A program made the translations under genes and the position numbers. The notes under the pieces are model-generated. The model worked only from the letters and a program-made list of their open reading frames with translations. It was not told the DNA's origin and did no database searches. From Methylocystis sp. ATCC 49242 (lineage in GTDB: Bacteria > Pseudomonadota > Alphaproteobacteria > Rhizobiales > Beijerinckiaceae), in NCBI RefSeq assembly GCF_000188155.2, contig NZ_KE124774.1, positions 2,796,356-2,860,355 on the forward strand: a stretch of DNA of 64,000 bases. The letters run 5' to 3'. Positions 52,986-63,618 of the stretch are shown in pieces. The first letter of the stretch is position 1, and each line of letters starts with the position of its first letter.

Positions 52986-54062
52986 ATGTTGCCCGTTATG
53001 GACAAGTCCAAGGCGGAAAAGGATGTTTTTGCCGACGCGCTAGCGCGCGGGCAACTGGGCGTCGCGCTCGTGGACGACGGGCTGACAGTCGCGCGCCGTC
53101 TGGGGCGCCTCAGCGCGTGGCTGCCGGACGAAGGAGAGAAAGCCTGCAGCGCCCCGCTGCTGTTGCATATGGAGGAAAGCCTCGCCGCGCTGAAGGAGAG
53201 AGGCGGCGAGATCGTCCTGCCGTCCATGCGCGCGGCGCCCGAAGCGCCGCGCGTGACGATCTCCATCGCCTGGGACGCCGCCGCGCGGGGTTTCGTCGTC
53301 GTCACCGCGCCCGACCACGGCGGCGACCAGATCGACCGCCTGCTGGCCTCGGAGCGGCGCGAGAAGCAGTTGCTTCAGCAGCAGGCGGACGCCGCCGCCG
53401 CAAGGCTGCGGGTGGAGCGCGAGAAGGCGCAGGAGGAGGCCCAGGCGGCGGCGATCGCCAATGAGCGGCTGCGGATCGCCCACGACCTGCACGACACGCT
53501 CGTGCGCTCCATGGTGACGCTCATCACACAGTCGCGGCTCATCGCCAGGAAGACCAATGACGCGGAGGCGAGGGTGGCGCTCGCCATGCTCGACGTGCAG
53601 GCGCGCGAGGGCCTTCAGGAGGCGCGCGAGGCGATCGCGCGCACGCGCGAGGAGCGGCGCGACCTGTATGATCTGCGCCGTATCGTCGACGGCTTCTCGG
53701 AACGCATGGGCGATATTGCGGTGACGGTTGAATTCGGTTTTCCCAGCGCCGAACTGCCGCGCGAGACCGAGCAGCTCTTCGCGGCCGTGCTGCGCGAGGC
53801 GCTGCGCAACATCGAGTTGCACGCCGGCGCAAGGCGCGTCCGCGTCGCACTGGCGAAGGACGCCGGCGTGACGCGGCTTCTGGTGGAGGACGACGGGACC
53901 GGTTTCGATCCGTCGGCGCCGACGCCGGGTCATTTCGGGGTGACGGGGATGCGCGAACGCGCAAGGCTCGGAGGCGCGACGCTCGTCCTGGACAGCGCGC
54001 CGGGGAAAGGGACGCGGGTGACGCTGTCCGCGCCCGCGGCGGACGCCGCCCCGGACAACTGA
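52986..54062 (+). CDS. NarL-type sensor histidine kinase, cytosolic, orphan
   Basis: A 358-aa kinase without membrane segments. It has a degenerate PAS-like N-terminus (about 15-110, DALARGQLGVALVDDGLTV), a coiled-coil (about 120-160), the HisKA_3 phosphoacceptor H166 in ERLRIAHDLHDTLVRS and an HATPase domain (VLREALRNIELHAGARRVRV, DDGTGFDP, GHFGVTGMRERARLGGATL). No response regulator gene is adjacent, which is unusual for this kinase type. ATG 52986 or 52998. Confidence 0.85.
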   Translation: MLPVMDKSKAEKDVFADALARGQLGVALVDDGLTVARRLGRLSAWLPDEGEKACSAPLLLHMEESLAALKERGGEIVLPSMRAAPEAPRVTISIAWDAAARGFVVVTAPDHGGDQIDRLLASERREKQLLQQQADAAAARLRVEREKAQEEAQAAAIANERLRIAHDLHDTLVRSMVTLITQSRLIARKTNDAEARVALAMLDVQAREGLQEAREAIARTREERRDLYDLRRIVDGFSERMGDIAVTVEFGFPSAELPRETEQLFAAVLREALRNIELHAGARRVRVALAKDAGVTRLLVEDDGTGFDPSAPTPGHFGVTGMRERARLGGATLVLDSAPGKGTRVTLSAPAADAAPDN

Positions 54063-54080
54063 GACGCCCTCGCCGGCGTC

Positions 54081-55042
54081 TCAGGCGAACGCCGCCGGAT
54101 CGAAGCTGCGATAGGTGGAGCAGAATTCGCAGGTGACGCCGATGCGGCCGTCGTCGCCGACCATGTCGGCGCGCTCCTGCTGCGTGAAGCTCCTGAGCAG
54201 CTTCTCGATGCGCTCGGTCGAGCAGCGGCAGAATTCCTCCAGCGCGCGTTCGGCGAAGACCTTCACGCCGCGCTCGTGGAACAGGCGGTAGAGCAAGCGC
54301 TCGCCCGACAGGCCGGGGTCGATCAGCTCATGGTCCTCGATCGTCGCCGCAAGGGCCTGACCTTCCGTCCAGGCGTCGTCCTCATCGGCTTCGTCGAGAA
54401 CGCCCGCGCCCTCCGGCGCGTCGCCCGGCGACAGGTCGCGCGCCCTTGCGCCGCCCGAGGGCAGATATTGCAGCAGCAGGCCGCCCGCCCGCCAGCTGCG
54501 GCCCTGCGGCGTCACGACCTCGCCGACGGCGAGGCGCACATAGGAGGGGATCTGCTCGGACTGGCGGAAATACATATGCGCCGCCTCCGCGAGGCTCTCG
54601 CCCTCGAGCGGCACGACGCCCTGATAGCGCGCGGCGTCCTCCTCGCGCTCGATGGTGAGGGCGAGATGGCCGCGCCCCAGGAGCGCCGACGGCGCCGGGT
54701 CGGTCATCTCCTCGACGCGCGCGAGATCGAAACGCGCGAAGCCGCGCAGCTTGCCCGGCGCGTCGTAATCCACGACCAGCATGTCGACGGGGCCGTCGCT
54801 GCGCGTCTGCAACTGGAATCGCCCGTGCGACTCGAGGATCGAGCCGAGCAGCGTCGCAAGCGCGATCGCTTCGCCGAGCAGGCGCGCGACCTGCGGCGGG
54901 TAATCGTAGTGCGAGAGAATGGAGTCGACGGTCGGCCCCAGCCGCACGAGGCGCCCGCGCAGGTCGAGCGGCTCCACTGCGAAAGGGAGCACGCGATCGT
55001 CCTGCGCCTCGAAAGAGACCGGCCTGCTCGGCGCCTCGGCCA

Positions 55043-55043
<1 letters not shown>
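54081..55043 (-). CDS. hslO: Redox-regulated chaperone Hsp33
   Basis: A 320-aa cytosolic holdase activated by oxidative stress. The C-terminal zinc-binding Cys set is CRCS and CEFC (FCRCSTERIEKLL and GVTCEFCSTYRSF). Other blocks: LLGEAIALATLLGSILESHGRF, MLVVDYDAPGKLRGFARFD and EQIPSYVRLAVGE. ATG 55043 overlaps the argF stop (ATGA), so hslO is the last gene of argD-argF-hslO, an order common in alphaproteobacteria. Confidence 0.95.
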
Positions 55044-55986
<943 letters not shown>

Positions 55987-55987
<1 letters not shown>

Positions 55988-57183
55988 CAGGCCGCTCCCA
56001 GTTTCGCCGCCGGAGCCGCAAGCCGCGCGCAGGCGGCGAAGAGACGCCGGACGGCCTCGGCGATATCGCTCTCGTCGATGATGAGCGGCGGCAGCAGTCG
56101 CACGACATTGTCGCCGGCGAGCACGGTGAGCAACCCTTCCGCGCGCGCGGCGGCGGCGAAGTCGCCATTGGGGACGCGCGTCTTGAGGCCGAACATGAGC
56201 CCTTCGCCGCGCACTTCCCCGATGATCGCAGGATAGCGGTCCTCGAGCTCCGCGAGACGCTGGCGCAGCAAGGCGCCGAGCCGCGCGACGCGGAGCATGA
56301 AGCCGTCTTCCAGCACCACGTCGAGCACGGCGGAGCCGACAGCCGTCGCCAGCGGATTGCCGCCGAAAGTCGAACCATGCGTGCCGGCCGTCATCCCTTT
56401 CGCCGCCTCGCGCGTCGCAAGGCAGGCGCCGATAGGGAATCCGCCGCCGAGCCCCTTGGCGAGCGCGACGACGTCGGGCGTGACGCCGGCATGTTCGCAG
56501 GCGAGGAATTTCCCCGTGCGGCCGACGCCGCATTGCACTTCGTCGAGCACGAGCAGCAGGCCGCGCGCGTCGCACAGCTTGCGAATGTCGGAGAGGAAAG
56601 CCGGCGGGAAGACGCGCAGTCCGCCCTCGCCCTGAATGGGCTCCAGCAGCACGCCCGCCGTTTCATCCGTGATGGCCTTCTCGACCGCGTCGAGATCGGC
56701 GAAGGGAACCTGATCGAAACCCTCGACCGGCGGGCCGAAGCCCTCGAGATATTTCGGATTGCCGCCGGCGGCGATGGTCGCGAGCGTGCGGCCGTGGAAG
56801 GCGCCCTCGAAAGTGATCAGACGATAGCGTTCCGGCTGGCCGTTCGCGGCATGATATTTACGCGCGGTCTTGATCGCGGCTTCGACCGCCTCGGCGCCGG
56901 AGTTGGTGAAGAAGACGATGTCGGCGAAAGTCGCCTCGGCGAGGCGCCGGGCGAGACGCTCGGCCTGCGGGATGCGAAACAGATTGGAGACATGCCAGGG
57001 CTGTTCGGCTGCGGCCTTCAGCGTCGCGACGAGATGCGGATGCTCGTGACCCAGCGACAGGACGGCGACGCCCGACGCGAAGTCCAGATAGCGGTCGCCG
57101 TTCTCGGCGACGAGCCAGGCGCCTTCGCCGCGCGCGAAAGAGATGTCGGCCCGCGCATAGGTCGGATAAAGCGCAGAATTCAA
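55987..57183 (-). CDS. argD: Acetylornithine aminotransferase
   Basis: A 398-aa PLP enzyme converting N-acetylglutamate semialdehyde to acetylornithine. PLP Lys is in [19 protein letters not shown], with [33 protein letters not shown] and [16 protein letters not shown]. The likely start is TTG 57183 giving the family N-terminus [11 protein letters not shown], because GGAG lies 8 nt before it. A longer frame (57213, also TTG) is less supported. First gene of argD-argF-hslO. Confidence 0.93.
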
Positions 57184-57239
57184 AACCGTGCTCCAGTGCT
57201 CAGGCGACCGCAACGCCGTGCGGGGCTGAAAAACAAAGC

Positions 57240-57259
57240 GCCGCCCTTTTCAGGGCGGC
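57240..57259 (-). promoter_or_regulatory. Terminator-like hairpin in the argD leader
   Basis: Leftward it reads GCCGCCCT GAAA AGGGCGGC, followed by GCTTTGTTTTT, which is a terminator shape, about 57 bases before the argD start. It may be a leader attenuator, or the end of a short upstream transcript. Confidence 0.5.
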
Positions 57260-57384
57260 ATTTTGAGCCCTTGATTTTATGCGCCCGCGCCTCTGCGGTC
57301 AAATCTCGGGCCTCGAATGCCGACGCGGCGGTCCTATGGCGCGGGCGAGGAATCGGTTTGCAGGCGTTCCGTGACCTTCGAACT

Positions 57385-57595
57385 GAGTCTTGAGAGCAAC
57401 ACCCTTGCACAAAGCTTGCAGAAAGCCTGTTGAGAACGCCGCCTTTCGCTTGCCAGCGACTCCCGCCCGTGATTCAACTGGGTCAGTAACGTTTCCTGCC
57501 GGCGCTGGCTGCATGTCGCGCCCGGCGTTTCTCGAGTTTCGATCCGCGTCAAGTCGCCGCTGGCGCCCTCCAGCGCAGCGGGCGGTGAAGGATTC
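57385..57595 (+). promoter_or_regulatory. GANTC (CcrM) site cluster upstream of gcrA
   Basis: GAGTC at 57385, GACTC at 57458, GATTC at 57471 and GATTC at 57591. By the local base composition under one such site would be expected in 211 bases. GcrA is known to act at CcrM-methylated GANTC sites, so feedback on its own gene is possible. Confidence 0.5.
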
Positions 57596-57632
57596 TAAAT
57601 CCGCGCTCGAACCGACCGAGTGGAGGACAGAT

Positions 57633-58160
57633 ATGTCTTGGACCGATGAACGCGTCGAGCTGTTGCGTAAACTTTGGAGCGACGGACTCAGCGCGAGCCA
57701 GGTCGCAGCCGAACTTGGACCCGGCATCACGCGCAACGCGGTGATCGGAAAGATCCATCGTCTGGGTCTCGCGGAGCGCGCCAAGACCGCCGCCGCGCCG
57801 CGACCGCGCGCCGCAAAGGCGCAGCGTCAGGCGGCGCCGCAGCCGCGCGCAGCCGGCCATGTCGTGCATGGCAATGTGGCGCTCGCCTTCGCGCCGCAGG
57901 CGATGGTCGTCGCCCGCGCGCAGCCGCAGGAGGAAGAAGTCGTGATCCCGATGTCGGAGCGCGTGACGCTGATGGACCTGCGGGAGTCGATGTGCCGCTG
58001 GCCGATGGGCGATCCGACGACGCCGGAATTCCGCTTCTGCGGCGGCAAGTCGCCGATCGGCGGCGGCCCCTATTGCGCCTATCACGCGCGCGTCGCCTAT
58101 CAGCCCGCGCAGGATCGCCGCCGCGCCCGCGACCAGCTGCGCGCGCCGCGCTACGCCTGA
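57633..58160 (+). CDS. gcrA: Cell cycle regulator GcrA
   Basis: A 175-aa alphaproteobacterial regulator. The N-terminal HTH is SWTDERVELLRKLWSDGLSA then SQVAAELGPGITRNAVIGKIHRLGL (the family signature). A basic/Pro-rich linker and a C-terminal zinc-like block (MCRWPMGDP, FCGGKSPIGGGPYCAYHARVAYQP) follow. Known role: it binds sigma-70 and methylated GANTC promoters to drive cell-cycle genes. ATG 57633 follows GGAGG; the longer frame to 57390 runs into the control region. Confidence 0.95.
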   Translation: MSWTDERVELLRKLWSDGLSASQVAAELGPGITRNAVIGKIHRLGLAERAKTAAAPRPRAAKAQRQAAPQPRAAGHVVHGNVALAFAPQAMVVARAQPQEEEVVIPMSERVTLMDLRESMCRWPMGDPTTPEFRFCGGKSPIGGGPYCAYHARVAYQPAQDRRRARDQLRAPRYA

Positions 58161-58170
58161 CAAAATGAAA

Positions 58171-58192
58171 GGCCGCGACTTCAGTCGCGGCC
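58171..58192. terminator. Shared terminator hairpin between gcrA and phoB
   Basis: GGCCGCGAC TTCA GTCGCGGCC, a perfect 9-bp stem between convergent genes, overlapping the last codons of phoB. A T-poor tail makes it weaker on the + side. Confidence 0.65.
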
Positions 58193-58924
58193 GAATGTTT
58201 CGTCGAAGGAATAGCCGGCGCCGCGCACCGTGCGGATCGGATCCTTCTCCCGCCCGCGGATCAACGCCTTGCGCAGACGGCCGACATGGACGTCGACAGT
58301 GCGCTCGTCGATTTCCGCCGACATGCCCCAGACGCTGTCGAGAAGTTGCGCGCGCGTGAAGACGCGGCCCGGCTTCTCCATGAAATATTCCAGCAACCGA
58401 TATTCCGTGGGGCCGAGATGAATCTCTCGGCCCGACCGGCGCACGCGATGCGTGTCGCGGTCGAGATCAATGTCGCCCAGCCTCAACTTCGAGGCGACGC
58501 GCTCCGGGCGCGCGCGACGCAGCAGCGCGCGCACGCGCGCCATCAGCTCCGGCGTCGAGAAGGGCTTCACCACGTAATCGTCGGCGCCGACGGAAAGACC
58601 GCGCACGCGTTCGCTTTCCTCGCCGCGCGCCGTCAGCATGATGATCGGCATGTCGCGGCAGGCCTCGCGCGCGCGCAGGCGTCTGCAAATTTCGAGACCC
58701 GAGACGCCCGGCAGCATCCAGTCGAGAATGACGAGGTCGGGCGGCGTTTCCGCGATGCGCAGCTCCGCCTCGTCGCCATTGTCGACATGCTCGACCTGAT
58801 AGCCTTCGGCTTCGAGATTGTAAGTGAGAAGGAGCGCGAGCGACGCTTCGTCTTCGACAACCAGTATGCGCGGCGCGCGATCGCTCTTGCCCTCCCGCAT
58901 TACCGCGGGAATGCTGTCATTCAT
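58181..58924 (-). CDS. phoB: Phosphate regulon response regulator PhoB
   Basis: A 247-aa OmpR-class regulator. The receiver has VVEDE acidic residues and the phosphoacceptor D68 in LVILDWMLPGVSGLEICR; the conserved Thr/Lys are in IMLTARGEE and DDYVVKPFSTPEL. The C-terminal winged helix contains GPTEYRLLEYFMEKPGRVFTRAQLLDSVWG and RTVDVHVGRLRKAL. It is the last gene of the Pho set and overlaps phoU by 4 bases. Confidence 0.96.
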   Translation of the reverse strand: MNDSIPAVMREGKSDRAPRILVVEDEASLALLLTYNLEAEGYQVEHVDNGDEAELRIAETPPDLVILDWMLPGVSGLEICRRLRAREACRDMPIIMLTARGEESERVRGLSVGADDYVVKPFSTPELMARVRALLRRARPERVASKLRLGDIDLDRDTHRVRRSGREIHLGPTEYRLLEYFMEKPGRVFTRAQLLDSVWGMSAEIDERTVDVHVGRLRKALIRGREKDPIRTVRGAGYSFDETFGRD

Positions 58925-59640
58925 TGCGAAGCCTCTTCACTGTCTCCGCCGAACTGGGCGACGCGTATTTTCGGCCGCTCGGTCGGCATCGGCTCGCCGG
59001 TCACGAGATAGACGATCGTCTCGGAAATATTCGTCGTGTGGTCGCCGATGCGCTCGAGATTCTTCGAGCAGAACAGAAGATGCGTGCAGAAGGAGATGTT
59101 GCGCGGATCCTCCATCATGAAGGTGAGAAGATCGCGAAACACCGAATCCTCGAGCGCGTCGAGATCGGCGTCGGTCTCCCACACCGCCCGCGCGCGCTCG
59201 ACGTCGCGCAACGCATAAGCGTCGAGGACGTCCTTCAATTGCATCGACGCGATTTCATGCATCGACTTGAGGCCCACGAGGGCGCGCGGAAAGCGCGCTT
59301 CCGACGCGATCTTCAGCGTGCGCTTGGCGATGTTCTTGGCGAGGTCGCCGATCCGCTCGATGTCGCCCGCGATGCGGATCGCGGCGATGCATTCGCGCAG
59401 ATCCACCGCAAGAGGCTGGCGCCGCGCGATCGTCAGGACCGCGCTTTCCTCGATCTCGCGATGCAGCGCGTCGAGACGCGCGTCGCTCGCGACGACGCGA
59501 TGGGCGAGATCGACGTTGCAGGTCGACAGCGCCTCCATCGCTTCCGCGAGCATTTTCTCGGCGATGCCGCCCATCTCCGCGATGCGGCGTCCGAGCGCCT
59601 CGAGATCGCGGTCGTAGGATTTGACGATATGTTCGCTCAT
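58921..59640 (-). CDS. phoU: Phosphate transport system regulator PhoU
   Basis: A 239-aa all-helical protein made of two PhoU repeats: MGGIAEKMLAEAMEALSTCN with DIERIGDLAKNIAKR, and KSMHEIASMQLKDVLDAY with KNLERIGDHTTNISETI. The repeated E-R-I-G-D motif binds metal. It links the Pst transporter state to PhoR. ATG 59640 with AAGGA is preferred to 59649. Overlaps phoB (ATGA). Confidence 0.94.
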   Translation of the reverse strand: MSEHIVKSYDRDLEALGRRIAEMGGIAEKMLAEAMEALSTCNVDLAHRVVASDARLDALHREIEESAVLTIARRQPLAVDLRECIAAIRIAGDIERIGDLAKNIAKRTLKIASEARFPRALVGLKSMHEIASMQLKDVLDAYALRDVERARAVWETDADLDALEDSVFRDLLTFMMEDPRNISFCTHLLFCSKNLERIGDHTTNISETIVYLVTGEPMPTERPKIRVAQFGGDSEEASQ

Positions 59641-59662
59641 GGCGATCATTCCTTGATTCAGA

Positions 59663-60448
59663 TCAGCCGAAGCGGCCAGTGATGTAATCGAGGGTGCGCT
59701 TTTCTCTCGGCTTGTTGAAAACCTCGTCGGTGTCGCCGAATTCGACGAGCTCCCCGAGATACATGAAGGCCGTGTAGTCCGAGACGCGCACCGCCTGCTG
59801 CATGTTGTGCGTGACGATCGCGATGGTGTACTGATTGGCGAGTTCCTCGATCAGCTCCTCCACCTTCGCGGTCGAGATCGGATCGAGGGCCGAACAGGGT
59901 TCGTCGAAGAGGATGACCTCCGGCTGCACGGCGACGCTGCGCGCGATGCAAAGTCGCTGTTGCTGACCGCCCGAAAGGCCGAGCCCGCTGGTGTGCAGCT
60001 TGTCCTTCACCTCATCCCACAGCGCCGCGCCGCGCAGCGCCTCCTCGACGCGGGCATCCATGTCGCCGCGCGAAAGCTTCTCGTAAAGGCGGATGCCGAA
60101 GGCGATGTTCTCGTAAATCGACATAGGAAAGGGCGTCGGCTTCTGGAAGATCATGCCGACGCGCGAACGCAGCGCATTGATATCGACGGCGGGATCGAGA
60201 ATGTTCTCTCCGTCGAGTAGCACCTCGCCCTCGGCGCGCTGGCCGGGATAGAGGTCATACATGCGGTTCATGACCCGCAGCAGCGTGGACTTGCCGCAGC
60301 CCGACGGACCGATGAAGGCCGTCACCTTGTTGGCGTAGAGCGGCAGGCTGATGGATTTCAGCGCGCGGGACGAGCCGTAGAAGAAATCGAGGCTGCGCAC
60401 CGACACTTTGGCCGGCGGTTCCTTGGGAGCGTTGGCGGCGATGTTCAT
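59663..60448 (-). CDS. pstB: Phosphate ABC transporter ATP-binding protein PstB
   Basis: A 261-aa ATPase. Walker [10 protein letters not shown], signature [14 protein letters not shown] and Walker [14 protein letters not shown] are clear; the N-terminal [19 protein letters not shown] is typical PstB. It energises phosphate import through PstA/PstC. pstA ends directly before its start. Confidence 0.97.
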   Translation of the reverse strand: MNIAANAPKEPPAKVSVRSLDFFYGSSRALKSISLPLYANKVTAFIGPSGCGKSTLLRVMNRMYDLYPGQRAEGEVLLDGENILDPAVDINALRSRVGMIFQKPTPFPMSIYENIAFGIRLYEKLSRGDMDARVEEALRGAALWDEVKDKLHTSGLGLSGGQQQRLCIARSVAVQPEVILFDEPCSALDPISTAKVEELIEELANQYTIAIVTHNMQQAVRVSDYTAFMYLGELVEFGDTDEVFNKPREKRTLDYITGRFG

Positions 60449-61288
60449 TCAGGATTTCCTCCGTCCGGCGCTGACCGCGCGGGCGATGACCGAAAGAGTC
60501 AGAACGGTGACGGTGATCAGCAGCGCGCCCGTCCAGGCGAGTTGCTGCCAGTCCTTGTAGGGCGAGAGCGCGAACTGGAAGATGACGACCGGCAGGCTCG
60601 CCATCGGCGCGGCGAGGTCCGAGCTCCAGAACTGATTGTTGAGGGCCGTGAAGAGCAGGGGCGCCGTCTCGCCGGAGACGCGCGCCACCGCGAGCAGCAC
60701 GCCGGTGACGAGGCCGGCCTTCGCCGCGCGATAGGCGACGCGAGAAATGATCAGCGCGCGCGGCGCGCCAAGCGCCGCCGCCGCCTCCCGCATCGAACCC
60801 GGCACGAGCAGCAACATGTCCTCGGTCGTGCGCAGCACAACCGGCACGACCAGGATGGCGAGCGCCACGGCCCCGGAAATTCCGGAGAAATGGCCGATCG
60901 GCGCAACGAGGATCGTATAGACGAAGAGTCCGATGACGATCGACGGCGCGCTGAGCAGAATGTCGTTGATGAAGCGCACGACCGTCACGAGCTTCGTGTG
61001 TCGGCCATATTCCGCCATATAGGTCCCCGCGAGCAGGCCCAGCGGCGCCCCGATGGCGACGCCGATGACGGTCATCACGAGGGAGCCGGCGATCGCGTTC
61101 AGCAGGCCGCCCTGGCTGCCCGGCGGCGGCGTCATCTGCGTGAAGACGGCGGGGGAGAGACCGCGCAGCCCTTCATAGAGAAGGGCCGCGAGAATCAGGA
61201 ACAGCCAGGCGAGGCCGAAGAGCGCGGCGCCCCAGGCGAGGCCGGTGGCGATCGAATTGCGTCGGCGGCGAGCGGCGTAGAGCGACAT
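60449..61288 (-). CDS. pstA: Phosphate ABC transporter permease PstA
   Basis: A 279-aa inner-membrane permease with about six helices and the EAA-like loop [33 protein letters not shown] and [21 protein letters not shown] are family blocks. ATG 61288 follows GAGGAG; the longer frame from 61303 is less likely. It lies between pstC and pstB. Confidence 0.95.
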   Translation of the reverse strand: MSLYAARRRRNSIATGLAWGAALFGLAWLFLILAALLYEGLRGLSPAVFTQMTPPPGSQGGLLNAIAGSLVMTVIGVAIGAPLGLLAGTYMAEYGRHTKLVTVVRFINDILLSAPSIVIGLFVYTILVAPIGHFSGISGAVALAILVVPVVLRTTEDMLLLVPGSMREAAAALGAPRALIISRVAYRAAKAGLVTGVLLAVARVSGETAPLLFTALNNQFWSSDLAAPMASLPVVIFQFALSPYKDWQQLAWTGALLITVTVLTLSVIARAVSAGRRKS

Positions 61289-61299
61289 GAATTGGCTCC

Positions 61300-62349
61300 T
61301 CAAGCCGATTTCTGCTCGATGCGCATCAGCATGTAGCGCGCGCAGGCGAGAACGATGAAGGTCAGGAAGAAGAGGATGAGGCCGAGCTGGATCAGCGCCG
61401 ACGTGTAGATGTCGCCCACAGCCTCCGTGAACTCATTGGCGATGGTCGCGGAAATCGTCGTGCCCGGCGCGAAGAGCGAGGGAGCGACCTTGTGCGCATT
61501 GCCGATGACGAAAGTGACGGCCATCGTTTCGCCGAGCGCGCGGCCGAGCCCGAGCATCACGCCGCCGATGACGCCGACGCGCGTGTAGGGCAGCACGACA
61601 TGGCGCATCATTTCCCATGTCGTGCAGCCGATGCCCGCGGCCGCCTCCTTCAGCAAGGGCGGCACTGTCTCGAACACGTCCCGGGAGATGGAAGCGATGA
61701 AGGGCAGCACCATGATGGCGAGAATGAAGCCCGCCGTCAGCATGCCGATGCCGTAGGGCGGACCCGCGAACAGCGTCGAGAGGACCGGCACATTCCCGAA
61801 AGCCGAAATCACCGCCGGCTGCACATGCGCCTGAATGAAGGGCGCGAAGATGAAGAGGCCCCAGATGCCATAGATGATCGAGGGAATGCCGGCCAGAAGC
61901 TCGATCGCGACGCCGATCGGGCGGCGCAGCGGATGGGGGCAGAGCTCGGTGAGAAAGGTCGCGATGCCGAGCCCCACCGGCACCGCGATGAGCATGGCGA
62001 TGAGCGAGGTGACGATCGTACCGTAGACCGCCGGCAGCGCGCCGAAATTATCCGTGACGGGATTCCAGGCCTGTGACGTCAGAAAGCCGAAGCCGAACGC
62101 CTTCATCGACGGCAGGGAGCCGTGAACGAGCGAGACGATCACGCCGCCGAGGATGATGAGAACGGCGATCGCCGCCGCGCGCGTCACCTGATGGAAGACG
62201 CGGTCGATGATCGCGATGCGCGCGAGCGACCGGCCGCGGTCCGCGACGGCCGGCTGCGAAACGCTTTGCTCCATTAGTGCATCCGACACGTCGCCCGCTC
62301 CATTCACTTCACGCCGGCTCGCTTCGCGCCGGCCTGGCTCGATCGTCAT
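61300..62349 (-). CDS. pstC: Phosphate ABC transporter permease PstC
   Basis: A 349-aa inner-membrane permease with an N-terminal cytosolic extension (about 60 residues) and about six helices. Family blocks: [47 protein letters not shown] (described in part) and the EAA loop [26 protein letters not shown] 62349 follows GGAG. It is 11 bases upstream of pstA. Confidence 0.95.
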   Translation of the reverse strand: MTIEPGRREASRREVNGAGDVSDALMEQSVSQPAVADRGRSLARIAIIDRVFHQVTRAAAIAVLIILGGVIVSLVHGSLPSMKAFGFGFLTSQAWNPVTDNFGALPAVYGTIVTSLIAMLIAVPVGLGIATFLTELCPHPLRRPIGVAIELLAGIPSIIYGIWGLFIFAPFIQAHVQPAVISAFGNVPVLSTLFAGPPYGIGMLTAGFILAIMVLPFIASISRDVFETVPPLLKEAAAGIGCTTWEMMRHVVLPYTRVGVIGGVMLGLGRALGETMAVTFVIGNAHKVAPSLFAPGTTISATIANEFTEAVGDIYTSALIQLGLILFFLTFIVLACARYMLMRIEQKSA

Positions 62350-62395
62350 TCGCAACTCCCGACGCCGGTCCGCGAGGACCGACGTCCCTTGATGA

Positions 62396-62420
62396 AAAGG
62401 CCGCCGTCTCCGCGGACGGC
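62396..62420 (-). terminator. Weak terminator between pstS and pstC
   Basis: Leftward: GCCGTC CGCGGA GACGGC, then GGCCTTTTC. A partial stop here would leave pstS more abundant than the membrane genes, a common arrangement in ABC importers. Confidence 0.5.
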
Positions 62421-62430
62421 GCCTGCCATA

Positions 62431-63474
62431 TTAGTGCGCCAGCGGCTTGCCGTCCGCGCCCTTCACAGTAGCCCAGCTCTTCCTGATGAGCTCGACCACC
62501 GGCTTCGGCATCGGAATATAGTCGAGCTCCTCGGCGGCCTTGCCGCCCTTGGCGAAGGCCCAGCCGAAAAACTTCAGCGCCTCGGCCGCGGCCGCCTCGT
62601 CCTTCGGCTCCTTCGGGAGCAGGATGAAGCTCGCCGCCGTGATCGGCCATGACTTGGCGCCGGGCTCGTTGGTCAGGATCTCGTAGAAACCGTCGGCATG
62701 CGACCAGTCGGCGCCGGCGGCGGCGGCCTGGAAGCTTTCCGTGGCTGGCGCGACGGCCTTGCCGTCCTTGTTGACCATCCTGGTGTAGGTCAGCTTGTTC
62801 TGCTTGGCGTAGGCGTATTCGACATAGCCGATCGCGCCCCTGGTGTTCGCCACATTGTTGGCGACGCCCTCATTGCCCTTGGCGCCGATGCCGACCGGCC
62901 ATTCCACGGCCGAGTTCTCGCCGACCTTGGTCTTCCAGTCCTCGGAGACCTTGGACAGATAGTTGGTGAAGTTGAAGGTGGTGCCGGAGCCGTCCGAGCG
63001 ATGCACGACGACGATCGGCGCGTTCGACAGTTTGGCCTTCGGATTGAGCTTCTTGATCGCGGCATCGTCCCAGGCGGTGATTTCGCCGAGGAAGATCCTG
63101 GCCAGCGTCGCGCCGTCGAGCGTCAGTTCGCCCGCCGCGACGCCGTCCAGATTGACCACCGGCACGATGCCGCCGATGATCTGCGGCCATTGCACGAGGC
63201 CCGCCGCCTCGAGATCGGGGGCCTTGAGCGGCTGGTCCGAGGCGCCGAAGGTCACCGTGCGCGCCTTGATCTGCTTGATGCCGCCGCCCGAGCCGATCGA
63301 CTGGTAGTTCATGCCGTTGCCGGTCTCTTTCTTGTACGTCTCGGCCCATTTGGCGTAGATCGGGTAGGGGAAGGTCGCGCCGGCGCCGGAAATGTCCAGG
63401 GCGACCGCCGCGCCCGCCGTCACGGCGAGCGCAAGCGCCGCGCCGGCGCCGCGTTTCAGCATGTTGAAAATCAT
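62431..63474 (-). CDS. pstS: Phosphate ABC transporter substrate-binding protein PstS
   Basis: A 347-aa periplasmic phosphate binder. Signal peptide up to VALDIS, then the mature start [16 protein letters not shown]. Phosphate-contacting blocks: [36 protein letters not shown] and [16 protein letters not shown] 63474 is preferred; [12 protein letters not shown] four codons later is possible. Controlled by the Pho box upstream. Confidence 0.96.
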   Translation of the reverse strand: MIFNMLKRGAGAALALAVTAGAAVALDISGAGATFPYPIYAKWAETYKKETGNGMNYQSIGSGGGIKQIKARTVTFGASDQPLKAPDLEAAGLVQWPQIIGGIVPVVNLDGVAAGELTLDGATLARIFLGEITAWDDAAIKKLNPKAKLSNAPIVVVHRSDGSGTTFNFTNYLSKVSEDWKTKVGENSAVEWPVGIGAKGNEGVANNVANTRGAIGYVEYAYAKQNKLTYTRMVNKDGKAVAPATESFQAAAAGADWSHADGFYEILTNEPGAKSWPITAASFILLPKEPKDEAAAAEALKFFGWAFAKGGKAAEELDYIPMPKPVVELIRKSWATVKGADGKPLAH

Positions 63475-63567
63475 CTGAGGTCTCTTTCTCAGTTCGAGAA
63501 CAAAACAGGGGGAGGCGCCCACGGCGCCGTCACAGGCAGTTCCTACCCGACCCACAAAAGGATTTTG

Positions 63568-63596
63568 TGACAGTTGGATAACAGTAATATGACAGA
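63568..63596 (-). promoter_or_regulatory. Triple Pho box upstream of pstS
   Basis: Leftward: CTGTCAT, CTGTTAT and CTGTCAC, three 7-base direct repeats exactly 11 bases apart (63590, 63579 and 63568 on the + strand). The consensus Pho box is two CTGTCAT-type repeats with this spacing; three give one and a half to two overlapping sites. It lies just after the phoR stop, about 94 bases before pstS. Confidence 0.9.
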
Positions 63597-63618
63597 CTTA
63601 TCGCTTGTATTTTAATGA

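Larger units (their letters stand above)
57184..57632. other. Intergenic stretch between argD and gcrA
   Basis: 449 bases without a supported gene. It holds the leader hairpin of argD (57240-57259) near one end and four GANTC sites (57385-57595) on the gcrA side. No tRNA or other RNA gene could be recognised. Confidence 0.7.

Noticed and set aside
57540-57620. tRNA-like T-arm sequence near gcrA
   Set aside because: A TTCGA-like string occurs on the minus strand, but no cloverleaf with matching stems can be built.
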